The position numbers and the translations under genes are program-made. Below the pieces are notes generated by a model, which was given only the letters and a program-made list of their open reading frames with translations, did not search any database and was not told where the DNA came from. From CAZCQP01 sp964500895 (GTDB lineage Bacteria > Bacillota > Clostridia > Lachnospirales > JAISER01): a DNA stretch of 37,507 nucleotides. Below are positions 31,309 through 37,507 of the stretch, piece after piece. Each line of letters starts with the position of its first letter. Positions within the stretch are counted from its first letter, which is position 1. Location of the stretch: contig CAZCQP010000028.1 of NCBI GenBank assembly GCA_964500895.1, forward strand, positions 1 through 37,507, given 5' to 3'.

Positions 31309-31344
31309 AAACCGTGTCAACTCCTGCAATCAAATTTTTGATAC

Positions 31345-31373
31345 ATTCTATTACAATCCATCTTTTAATTCAA
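31345..31373 (-). promoter_or_regulatory. Promoter of folC
   Basis: On the - strand TTGAAT (31373-31368) is followed after 17 nt by TAGAAT (31350-31345). Its -35 box directly abuts the sigma-E-like -35 of spoIIIAA. Confidence 0.55.
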
Positions 31374-31404
31374 GTCATAAAAAGAGACAACCCCTCATAT
31401 ACAT
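31374..31404 (+). promoter_or_regulatory. Sigma-E-like promoter of the spoIIIA operon
   Basis: GTCATAAA (31374-31381) is followed after 14 nt by CATATACAT (31396-31404), close to the known sigma-E pattern with CATA at the -10. Transcription would start near 31411, which excludes the ATG at 31403 and supports ATG 31436. The spoIIIA operon is sigma-E dependent in the species where it has been studied. Confidence 0.65.
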
Positions 31405-31435
31405 GAACAAACTACGAAAGAAAAGGGGTGCTGGC

Positions 31436-32410
31436 ATGGGTTTGAAGGAAACACTTTTGCACTACATGCCCGAAGATATTGCCGCAATTTTAGGGGGCAT
31501 TGCACAGGAGGATTTTGAACAGGCCCAGGAAATTCGTCTGCGGGTGGGCAGGCCGTTGCTGTTTGTGTGCCGGGGTAGGGAGTACGTGCCAGACAGCCGG
31601 GGAAACCTGCAAACGGACGTGGCCAAAGGCTTTTGCATCACCCGGGAACACATGCAGCAAACCATGGCCTTGCTGAGCAACCATTCCATGTACGCCTTTG
31701 AGGAAGCCCTTAAAAACGGCTACATCACCTTGCCCGGTGGCCATCGGGTGGGGGTGGCTGGGCAAACGGTGACGGAACTGGGCGCAGTGAAGGCCATGAA
31801 AAGCTTTAACGCCATCAACATCCGTATTTCCCATGAAATCAAGGGTTGTGGGGACGAAGCGATGGCTATGGCTGTGGATGAAGGAAAATTGCTGCACACC
31901 ATGATTGTTTCGCCGCCAGGCTGTGGCAAAACCACACTGCTGCGGGACATGGTGCGGCAGTTGAGCAATGGCATTCCCGGTAAAATGCCGGGGCAGTCGG
32001 TAGGATTGGTGGACGAACGTTCGGAAATTGCGGGCTGTTACATGGGCCTTCCCCAAAATGACGTGGGGATGCGTACTGATGTGCTGGATGGCTGCCCCAA
32101 GGCAGAGGGGATGCTCATGCTGTTACGAAGCATGTCACCAAAGGTTATTGCGGTGGACGAAATTGGCAAAGCCACAGACGTGAACGCCATTGAGGACATC
32201 ATTAATGCTGGGGTGACACTGCTGTGTACCGTCCACGGCCATAGCCTGGAAGAACTGTATCAAAAGCCGGCACTGCTGCCTTTGTTGGAAAAAAAGATTC
32301 TAAAAAGATTCATCCTTTTGGACAAGCCGGGGCGTATGCAGGCGGTTTTTAATGAAGATAAAGTAAATATTCTAAAGAGAAAAGGAGTGGAAGTATCTTA
32401 TGCTCATTAA
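31436..32410 (+). CDS. spoIIIAA: Stage III sporulation protein AA (ATPase)
   Basis: 324 residues. The ATPase domain has Walker A SPPGCGKTT (159-167) and Walker B IAVDEIG, and is related to type II/IV secretion ATPases. An N-terminal domain with EIRLRVGRPL and HSMYAFEEALKNGYITLPGGHRVGVAG precedes it. It energises the mother-cell side of the SpoIIIA-SpoIIQ channel. AAGGGGTG lies 6 nt before ATG 31436; more upstream in-frame sequence predates the expected transcription start. It overlaps spoIIIAB by 11 nt. Confidence 0.95.
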   Translation: MGLKETLLHYMPEDIAAILGGIAQEDFEQAQEIRLRVGRPLLFVCRGREYVPDSRGNLQTDVAKGFCITREHMQQTMALLSNHSMYAFEEALKNGYITLPGGHRVGVAGQTVTELGAVKAMKSFNAINIRISHEIKGCGDEAMAMAVDEGKLLHTMIVSPPGCGKTTLLRDMVRQLSNGIPGKMPGQSVGLVDERSEIAGCYMGLPQNDVGMRTDVLDGCPKAEGMLMLLRSMSPKVIAVDEIGKATDVNAIEDIINAGVTLLCTVHGHSLEELYQKPALLPLLEKKILKRFILLDKPGRMQAVFNEDKVNILKRKGVEVSYAH

Positions 32411-32881
32411 GTTTGTAGGCATGGCCATCACCTTTGGGGTCATGGCATTTGCAGGGTTTTATTACGGCAACCTGGACAGCTTTCGTTTGGCAGATTTAAT
32501 GGCCATGAAGCGGGCGCTGGCTATTCTACGGGCGGAAATTGAATTTGCCCAAACCCCGCTGCCGGAAGCTTTGCTAAACATTAGCCGCAAAGCCCCTAAA
32601 CCAGTGGGTCACATCTTTTTGCGGCTGGAAGAAGCCTTGCACATCCACCGGGACCAGCCTTTAAGTGCCTTGTGGGAAAAAACGCTGCTGGAATTTGCAG
32701 GGCAAACCTACTTTAGCCAGGAAGATACCGGTCAACTGCTGGCTTTTGGCAAAACACTGGGCTACCTGGACAAAGGTATGCAGATTCAAAACATTGACAT
32801 GGTCACGGCCTATATCACGGAAACCATGGCCGGCCTACAGGAAAGCCGCAAAAAAAGCAGACGGCTTTTCCCCAGCCTTGG
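32400..32881 (+). CDS. spoIIIAB: Stage III sporulation protein AB (3' end lost in assembly gap)
   Basis: 160 codons are visible; the stop lies in the N gap. An N-terminal membrane helix (FGVMAFAGFYYG) is followed by a helical domain with MKRALAILRAEIEFAQTPLPEAL, the GspF-like fold of SpoIIIAB. The family is about 171 residues long, so only about 10-12 residues are missing. The frame happens to stay open across the Ns into spoIIIAC, but they should not be read as one protein. Confidence 0.92.
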
Positions 32882-32981
32882 NNNNNNNNNNNNNNNNNNN
32901 NNNNNNNNNNNNNNNNNNNNNNNNNNNNNNNNNNNNNNNNNNNNNNNNNNNNNNNNNNNNNNNNNNNNNNNNNNNNNNNNN
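32882..32981. other. Assembly gap of exactly 100 N
   Basis: A run of 100 undetermined bases, a conventional scaffold placeholder. The true gap should hold the end of spoIIIAB, a short spacer and the first codons of spoIIIAC, so probably well under 150 nt. Confidence 0.98.
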
Positions 32982-33161
32982 GTGTTTCAAATTGCAGCAG
33001 TAGGCATTTTGGTGGCGGTATTAACCCAGGTGTTAAACCAGGCGGGCCGTCAGGAACAAGCCATGATTACGGCACTGGCCGGGCTTATGGTGGTGCTGTT
33101 TTGGATTATTACATACATCAGCCAGCTTTTCGACACGGTGAAAACCCTCTTTAACCTTTAA
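32982..33161 (+). CDS. spoIIIAC: Stage III sporulation protein AC (5' end lost in assembly gap)
   Basis: 59 residues before the stop are visible, covering almost all of this small protein (usually about 65). It is two membrane helices linked by LNQAGRQEQAMITALAGLM, the conserved SpoIIIAC core. The start codon and a few residues are in the N gap; the first base after the gap is already in frame. It forms part of the mother-cell membrane channel. Confidence 0.92.
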   Translation: MFQIAAVGILVAVLTQVLNQAGRQEQAMITALAGLMVVLFWIITYISQLFDTVKTLFNL

Positions 33162-33176
33162 AGGGGGGATTACGCC

Positions 33177-33566
33177 ATGGACATTATCCAACTGGTGGCC
33201 ATCGGGCTGGTGGCCACTGTTCTGGCCATCACCCTGAAAAACGACGCCCCGGAATTTGCCATGGCCGTCAGCATCATTGGGGGCATTCTGCTGTTTTACA
33301 TGGTGCTTCCCCAGCTTACGGCCATCATTGAAACCGTAAAAAATATGGCGGCGCAAGTAGACACCCCCATGTCGGCCATTGTCATCATCTTAAAAATTGT
33401 GGGGGTGGCGTACATTGCAGAGTTCGGGGCACAGCTTTGCGCCGATGCAGGGCAGGGGGCCATTGCTTCTAAAATTGAAATGGGGGGCAAGGTGCTAATC
33501 ATGGCCATGTCCATTCCCATTGTGTTTAGCGTTATGGATTTGATTGTGAACATATTGCCTTCATAA
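33177..33566 (+). CDS. spoIIIAD: Stage III sporulation protein AD
   Basis: 129 residues, the family length, with four membrane segments. The block AYIAEFGAQLCADAGQGAIASK is the conserved SpoIIIAD signature. A fused-looking relative of SpoIIIAC, it is a channel component in the outer forespore membrane. It starts 15 nt after spoIIIAC with AAGGGGGG upstream and ends 12 nt before spoIIIAE. Confidence 0.95.
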   Translation: MDIIQLVAIGLVATVLAITLKNDAPEFAMAVSIIGGILLFYMVLPQLTAIIETVKNMAAQVDTPMSAIVIILKIVGVAYIAEFGAQLCADAGQGAIASKIEMGGKVLIMAMSIPIVFSVMDLIVNILPS

Positions 33567-33578
33567 GGACTGATACAT

Positions 33579-34712
33579 ATGAAAAAATTTGCCAGGGTAT
33601 TTCTTCTGGTTTGCCTGTGGCTCTTATGTCAGCCAATGGCTGTCCAGGGCCAGACCATGCAGCAAGAACAAACCACATTGCTGGAAGAACAGCTGGACAG
33701 CCTGGATTTTTCCCCCATCGAGCAGGCGCTACAAAATAGCCCTATAGGGACAAGCTTTAAAGCACTGGTGGAAAAGGCCCTTACCGGCCAGCTGGATTTA
33801 TCCCCTCAGGCGTTGCTGGCCGCTTTATTATCAGGTTTGTTTTCGGAAATTACAGCCAACGGCGCCCTCATGGGCAACCTGCTGTTTCTGTGCGTCATCA
33901 GTGCGGTGCTGCGTAACCTGACAGAATCCTTCGACAGCAAAGGGGTAGGGGAGCTGGGGTTTTATGTGTGCTATGTGGCCATCATTCTGGTGATGCTGTC
34001 CGCTTTCCACACAGCAGTGGTGATGACAGGGGAAACCATTGCGCTCATGGCATCCTTCATGGAAGGTAGCATCCCCCTGGTGCTTACGCTGATGGTGGCC
34101 TCCGGCATGGTGGGTGCGCCCTTGGTGTTTAGCCCCACGCTCATATTTGCAGTGACTTTTATCACCACTTTTATCAAAGGATTGCTAACCCCCATGGTCA
34201 CGCTGGGGGCGTTGATGGAAATTGTCAACTATATTTCGGAAAAAGAAATATTGTCTCATTTTTCCGGGCTGATTAAAAACATCTGCAATTGGTCGCTGAA
34301 AATCGTTACCTTCCTGTTTGTGTCCGTGTTGACCCTTCAGCGGTTGACTGCCCCCCTCATCACCAATCTGGTGGCCAAGTCTGCCCGGACAGCAGTGAAC
34401 GTGGTGCCTGTGGTAGGCAAAATGATTAATGGGGCCTGGGACATGGTGCTCATTTGGGCACAAGCCATTAAAGGTGGTGTACTGGCTGCGTTTGTGGTGA
34501 CCACAGTCACCTTGTGCGCTGTGCCGGTGTTAAAGCTTTTGGCGCTCATTTTTATCTTTAAAGCCACCGCTGCTATCATTCAGCCGGTGTGTGATGAGCG
34601 CATTGTGAAGTGCTTAGGTTCTGTGGGCAGTTATTCGCTGCTGTTGCTGGGGTGTTTGGTGGCGGTAATGGCTATGTTTGTGTCGGCCATGGTGGTGCTG
34701 TTATCATTTTAA
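33579..34712 (+). CDS. spoIIIAE: Stage III sporulation protein AE
   Basis: 377 residues. An N-terminal signal segment (ARVFLLVCLWLLCQPMAVQG) is followed by a short extracytoplasmic region and about seven membrane segments, as in SpoIIIAE, the polytopic component of the channel. The helix with KNICNWSLKIVTFLFVSVLT and TVNVVPVVGKMINGAWD-like sequence near residue 265 is typical. The start has AAGGACTG about 9 nt upstream, a modest ribosome site. It is followed by spoIIIAF after 21 nt. Confidence 0.94.
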   Translation: MKKFARVFLLVCLWLLCQPMAVQGQTMQQEQTTLLEEQLDSLDFSPIEQALQNSPIGTSFKALVEKALTGQLDLSPQALLAALLSGLFSEITANGALMGNLLFLCVISAVLRNLTESFDSKGVGELGFYVCYVAIILVMLSAFHTAVVMTGETIALMASFMEGSIPLVLTLMVASGMVGAPLVFSPTLIFAVTFITTFIKGLLTPMVTLGALMEIVNYISEKEILSHFSGLIKNICNWSLKIVTFLFVSVLTLQRLTAPLITNLVAKSARTAVNVVPVVGKMINGAWDMVLIWAQAIKGGVLAAFVVTTVTLCAVPVLKLLALIFIFKATAAIIQPVCDERIVKCLGSVGSYSLLLLGCLVAVMAMFVSAMVVLLSF

Positions 34713-34733
34713 TAATAAATACGGGAGGGCGCT

Positions 34734-35354
34734 ATGATTGCCGTTTTATCTGCATATATTAAAAATATCGGGCTGTTGATGATTTTTATGGCTTTCGTGG
34801 GCATGATTGTGCCCAACGGCAGCTTTAAAGGCACTGTGAACGTGGCTTTAGGGTTTTTGCTCATTCTGGCGCTTTTGCAGCCGGTGGTCAGCCTGTTTAG
34901 AGGGGAAGCATTAACCTATGATGTGCTCATGCGCACCTTCACTCTGCCAACCCCGGCCGATGAAAGCCTAGGCATACAAACCGACGGTAATTTGCAAAAA
35001 GAGCTGCTTAATTTAAGTTATCAGGCCATGGTGCAAAAAGAAACCCAAAGCCTGTTGGCCCATGAAGGCTACGGGGTGCAAGCGCTGGAGGTGACATATG
35101 ATGAAGAAACCGGGCAAATATACACGCTATCTTTGGCGCTGGAGGAGCAGGCAAAGGATGCTGAAAAAAACGGCTTCATTTACATTGAGCCGGTAACGGT
35201 GCGCAGCCCCTTTGTTACCCAGGAAAATGACATGGCAGACATTACGGGCACAAGCCCGGAAATAAAAAATATAAAAAATACCATTTCAGACTTCTATAAT
35301 GTGCCGGAGGATAATATATATATTACAGTACAAAGGAAAACCCAGGGGAGATGA
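34734..35354 (+). CDS. spoIIIAF: Stage III sporulation protein AF
   Basis: 206 residues. Two N-terminal membrane helices (about 9-28 and 34-52) are followed by an extracytoplasmic domain of ring-building type with a long, acidic, alpha-beta tail. The opening YIKNIGLLMIFMAFVGMIVP and the NVALGFLLILALLQPVV helix match SpoIIIAF. GGGAGG is about 6 nt before the ATG. The stop overlaps spoIIIAG as ATGA. Confidence 0.92.
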   Translation: MIAVLSAYIKNIGLLMIFMAFVGMIVPNGSFKGTVNVALGFLLILALLQPVVSLFRGEALTYDVLMRTFTLPTPADESLGIQTDGNLQKELLNLSYQAMVQKETQSLLAHEGYGVQALEVTYDEETGQIYTLSLALEEQAKDAEKNGFIYIEPVTVRSPFVTQENDMADITGTSPEIKNIKNTISDFYNVPEDNIYITVQRKTQGR

Positions 35355-35977
35355 ACGGTATGCTTAATTTTTTAAGAGATGCGGCAGGTAAGCAGGACAA
35401 GAAATTGCTAGCGAAGCTGGTCTGTATTTTAGCAGCGGGGCTGGCGCTCATTGTATGCGGCAATACCCTTTTTAAGGAGGATGCCCTTTCCAACGGACAG
35501 GAACAAGCCAACGTTCAAGTGGGGCAGCCGGTTACAGACAGTGAGGTTGTACCGGTGGCGGCGATGCCAGACACCGTAAGCTACGAACAGCAGCTTGAAA
35601 ACCGTTTGAAAAGCATTTACGAAGCGGTAGAAGGTGCGGGGAAAGTATCCGTCATGGTAACGCTGGCTTATGGCAGGGAAATTGTGGTTGCGGAGGATTC
35701 GGTGACCCAACAGTCTGTTACCGCAGAAAAAGACGGCCAGGGCGTAAGCCGGGAACAGCAAAACACAAACGCCCAGGGTACCAAAATTATTATTAACGGC
35801 CAAAACGGGCAAAGCCAGCCTCTGGTATTGAAAGAGCTGGAGCCGAAAGTGGAGGGCGTCATCATTGTGGCACAGGGGGGAGATAACATTTACATAGCCG
35901 AAGCCCTCATTCGGGCGACACAGACTGTTTTAGGCATTGAACCGCATAAAGTTCAAGTATTAAAAATGAAAGCATAA
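35351..35977 (+). CDS. spoIIIAG: Stage III sporulation protein AG
   Basis: 208 residues. One membrane helix at about 22-41 and a ring-building-motif domain with YEQQLENRLKSIYEAVEGAGKVSVMVTL, then LKELEPKVEGVIIVAQGG near the end. SpoIIIAG forms the large ring in the intermembrane space. ATG 35351 overlaps the spoIIIAF stop by ATGA but sits right on the ribosome site; ATG 35360 (three codons in) has GGGGAG at the normal distance and may be the true start. Confidence 0.94.
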   Translation: MNGMLNFLRDAAGKQDKKLLAKLVCILAAGLALIVCGNTLFKEDALSNGQEQANVQVGQPVTDSEVVPVAAMPDTVSYEQQLENRLKSIYEAVEGAGKVSVMVTLAYGREIVVAEDSVTQQSVTAEKDGQGVSREQQNTNAQGTKIIINGQNGQSQPLVLKELEPKVEGVIIVAQGGDNIYIAEALIRATQTVLGIEPHKVQVLKMKA

Positions 35978-36006
35978 ATATAATTTTTTAACAGGGGGAA
36001 TAAGAG

Positions 36007-36717
36007 ATGACCATGAAAAGAAATCAAGTCATTATTACGGCGTTGGTTGTGATGATTGCAGTGGCTGGGTACTTAAACTATGTGGATGCAAAAAAGACCA
36101 ACACCAAAACAAAAGTGGCGTTAACCGATACCGGCGAAATTAGTGCGTTGGTGCCCTTTGACGAAGAAGGAATGCTCACCGACAACCTGCTGTACACGCC
36201 TGCTGTTGAAATTGGCGAAGCCCTGACCATGGAAGACTCCGGTAACATGATTATGACCGACATGACCGAGATGGCCGACGTGACAGACATGCAAGCCACT
36301 GCCGCAGACCAAACCACCAGCCCAGATGCCGGCGAAGCTGTTTTTGTGAACACCATCTCCAGTTCCTCCTACTTTGTGCAGGCAAAGTTGGAAAGAGAGC
36401 AAGCCCGTTCCAAACAGAAAGACATCCTTATGGGGCTGATTAACGATACAAAAATTGACCAAGAACAACGGGCCATGTGCGCCGATGCCATGCTGGAAAT
36501 TCAGAAACGCATTGAGAAGGAAACCGCAGCCGAAGCCATGATTGAAGCCAAAGGTTTCAAAGAAGTGTATGTGCGCATCGACGACAACACGGTGGACGTG
36601 GTGGTGAACAAGGACGCTTTAAGTGATGCAGAAATTGCCCAAATTGAAGACATTGTGAAGCGTAAAACTGGCATGAACCCGGAACAAATCCGCATTAGTG
36701 CCATTAAAAAACAATAA
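36007..36717 (+). CDS. spoIIIAH: Stage III sporulation protein AH
   Basis: 236 residues. One membrane helix (about 8-25) is followed by a long acidic, Met/Asp/Thr-rich linker (about 70-110) and the C-terminal ring-building domain (about 120-236) with YFVQAKLEREQARSKQKD and ADAMLEIQKRIEKE. This domain binds SpoIIQ from the forespore and completes the channel. GGGGG lies about 10 nt before ATG 36007; ATG 36013 is also possible. It is the last gene of the operon, closed by the hairpin at 36731-36751. Confidence 0.94.
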   Translation: MTMKRNQVIITALVVMIAVAGYLNYVDAKKTNTKTKVALTDTGEISALVPFDEEGMLTDNLLYTPAVEIGEALTMEDSGNMIMTDMTEMADVTDMQATAADQTTSPDAGEAVFVNTISSSSYFVQAKLEREQARSKQKDILMGLINDTKIDQEQRAMCADAMLEIQKRIEKETAAEAMIEAKGFKEVYVRIDDNTVDVVVNKDALSDAEIAQIEDIVKRKTGMNPEQIRISAIKKQ

Positions 36718-36730
36718 GGTGAAGGTTAAG

Positions 36731-36754
36731 GGGCGGATGTGAAATCCGCCCTTT
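36731..36754 (+). terminator. Terminator of the spoIIIA operon
   Basis: GGGCGGAT and ATCCGCCC form a perfect 8-bp GC-rich stem with loop GTGAA, followed by TTTATGTT. The T-run is short, so termination may be incomplete. Confidence 0.65.
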
Positions 36755-36778
36755 ATGTTGTGCTATTGGGAAGATTGC

Positions 36779-36846
36779 GGGCGACCAATGGCCGCCTCTA
36801 CAATTGGGGTAATACAAGACGTAGGGGCGGTTCTATATAACCGCCC
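36779..36846. repeat. Double-hairpin interspersed repeat
   Basis: Two GC-rich hairpins joined by 27 nt: GGGCGACC-AAT-GGCCGCC (36779-36796, one mismatch) and GGGCGGTT-CTATAT-AACCGCCC (36825-36846, perfect). Each is bordered by a CTAC/GTAG-type sequence on the side facing the other. The TAGGGGCGG hairpin type resembles short interspersed palindromes I recall from Oscillospiraceae-like Clostridia; this needs a genome search. The 382-nt stretch 36718-37099 has no gene, only this, the tandem repeat, a promoter and a leader hairpin. Confidence 0.6.
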
Positions 36847-36850
36847 AAAA

Positions 36851-36900
36851 ATAATGGTGGATTGTTGTAGAATAATGGTGAATTTTGTAAATATTATGGT
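36851..36900. repeat. Degenerate 21-bp tandem repeat
   Basis: Two copies of a unit beginning ATAATGGTG (36851-36871 and 36872-36892) and a third start (ATTATGGT). The copies share about two thirds of their bases. It lies immediately upstream of the promoter at 36908-36935. Confidence 0.45.
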
Positions 36901-36907
36901 TTTAATA

Positions 36908-36935
36908 TTGAAACATTCTTTGTATATGTTATAAT
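36908..36935 (+). promoter_or_regulatory. Promoter of the second VOC gene
   Basis: TTGAAA (36908-36913) is followed after 16 nt by a perfect TATAAT (36930-36935). The start would be near 36942, giving a leader of about 158 nt. Confidence 0.65.
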
Positions 36936-37035
36936 TCATTAGTCGAAAAAGTGTCAAGCGTAAAATGAGCAACAGATTATAGTGATAATGGGAAGCTGAA
37001 GGTTTATCGTAAAGGGAGATTATTTATAGTAGGTT

Positions 37036-37066
37036 GGTTCGTCTTAGGCGGAAAAGACGAACCTTT
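37036..37066 (+). terminator. Leader hairpin before the second VOC gene
   Basis: GGTTCGTCTT (37036-37045) pairs perfectly with AAGACGAACC (37054-37063) around an 8-nt loop, followed by TTTC. It resembles an attenuator but the T-run is weak; it ends 36 nt before the ATG. Confidence 0.5.
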
Positions 37067-37099
37067 CAAATCATTTGCGGAATGTGAGGTATCATATTT

Positions 37100-37498
37100 A
37101 TGGCACTTAATCTTGTAGGGTGGAATGTTGTTTTAGATTCTGATAATGCGGATAAATTGTCTGCATTTTATGAAAAATTGCTTGGCTGGACGAGGTTTCC
37201 GGGGGAAGAATTTACCGTCTTAGCAAACACAGCACAAGGGGGATTTCCGACGTGGATTACCTTTCAACAAGTGGATGATTATGTTCCACCTGTTTGGCCT
37301 GCAACGTTTAATGAACAACAGCAGATGGCACATTTAGACTTTCATGTTGAGAATGTGCAGGAAAGTGTAGAATATGCCCTATCTTGTGGTGCAACCATAT
37401 CCGATATCCAATGTGATGATGGTTGGCGAGTGATGATAGACCCCGCAGGACATCCTTTCTGCCTATTGCCACCACCGCCTTGGATGAGCGAAGGTTAA
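37100..37498 (+). CDS. VOC (glyoxalase/dioxygenase) family protein
   Basis: 132 residues with two beta-alpha-beta modules: LVGWNVVLDSDNADKLSAFY and LGWTRF, then AHLDFHVENVQESVEYALSCGA, and DPAGHPFCLLPPPPW near the end. This type (DPAGHPFCL) is common in small stand-alone glyoxalase-like proteins. The His expected at the start of the first strand is not seen, so metal binding is uncertain. The substrate is unknown. GAGGT lies about 12 nt before ATG 37100. It is unrelated in sequence to the VOC protein at 18705-19088. The stop is 9 nt from the window's edge, so the next gene is not visible. Confidence 0.78.
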   Translation: MALNLVGWNVVLDSDNADKLSAFYEKLLGWTRFPGEEFTVLANTAQGGFPTWITFQQVDDYVPPVWPATFNEQQQMAHLDFHVENVQESVEYALSCGATISDIQCDDGWRVMIDPAGHPFCLLPPPPWMSEG

Positions 37499-37507
37499 GG
37501 CTACGAA

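Noticed and set aside
31082..31435. Earlier in-frame starts for spoIIIAA
   Set aside because: They lie antisense to folC or before the expected sigma-E transcription start; ATG 31436 has the ribosome site.
36763..36972. Open frame of 69 codons on the - strand near the right end
   Set aside because: It covers the double-hairpin repeat, the tandem repeats and the promoter of the next gene, and has no ribosome site or family features.
1..37507. CRISPR arrays, tRNA or rRNA genes
   Set aside because: No regularly spaced identical repeats with spacers, cloverleaf-like genes or rRNA sequence were seen on either strand.

Overview
The window looks like a piece of a motile, endospore-forming Clostridia (Firmicutes) chromosome, from a draft or metagenome assembly. 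The evidence is the complete spoIIIA operon, spoIIP, a FlgM/FlgN/FlgK/FlgL/FliW/CsrA flagellar cluster with a sigma-28 type promoter, purine-rich Shine-Dalgarno sites, and a 100-N scaffold gap inside the spoIIIA operon. A double-hairpin repeat near the right end resembles repeats I recall from Oscillospiraceae-like genomes, but the sequence alone does not fix the family.

Layout. (1) 1-2003, + strand: the tail of formate-THF ligase (fhs), fchA, folD and a small FlxA-like coiled-coil gene, closed by a terminator. The FolD lacks the residues normally used for the cyclohydrolase step, and the adjacent FchA would supply that step. (2) 2050-9940, - strand: a tight seven-gene aromatic amino acid operon aroF-tyrA-aroB-aroA-aroC-pheA-aroEK. 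Five of its six junctions are ATGA overlaps. It is preceded by a promoter, a 35-codon leader peptide rich in Phe and Tyr codons and an intrinsic terminator, which together look like a ribosome-mediated attenuator. (3) 9950-11400: a row of four hairpins, a RseC-family membrane gene, a candidate 6S RNA, and an XRE-type regulator with repeated operator-like half-sites. (4) 11473-16814: a TtcA-like tRNA thiolase, a tyrosine recombinase, a Gln/Pro-rich protein with a ferritin-like tail, lepA and a membrane protein. (5) 16824-21042: accessory genes (two poorly known membrane or anchored proteins, a GyrI-like protein, a VOC protein), a 161-bp palindromic MITE-like element with TA duplications, spoIIP and a LemA-family gene. 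(6) 21047-28191, - strand: the late flagellar operon flgM-flgN-flgK-flgK-flgL-fliW-csrA. (7) 28211-31308: nhaC and folC. (8) 31374-36760, + strand: spoIIIAA-AH behind a sigma-E-like promoter. (9) 36761-37507: interspersed repeats and a second VOC protein with a long leader.

How the genes work together. Region 1 interconverts one-carbon units on tetrahydrofolate. Region 2 builds chorismate and then prephenate, phenylpyruvate and 4-hydroxyphenylpyruvate; only the 3-dehydroquinate dehydratase step is missing locally. Region 6 encodes hook-filament junction proteins, the FlgM anti-sigma factor, the FlgN chaperone, and the FliW/CsrA pair that tunes flagellin translation. Region 8 encodes the mother-cell half of the forespore channel, while SpoIIP acts earlier in engulfment.

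Strongest leads: the Phe/Tyr leader-peptide attenuator, the FolD active-site loss beside fchA, the candidate 6S RNA, the hairpin row at 9950-10093, and the MITE that completes a stop codon. All calls come from reading the sequence by eye; no database search or folding program was run.
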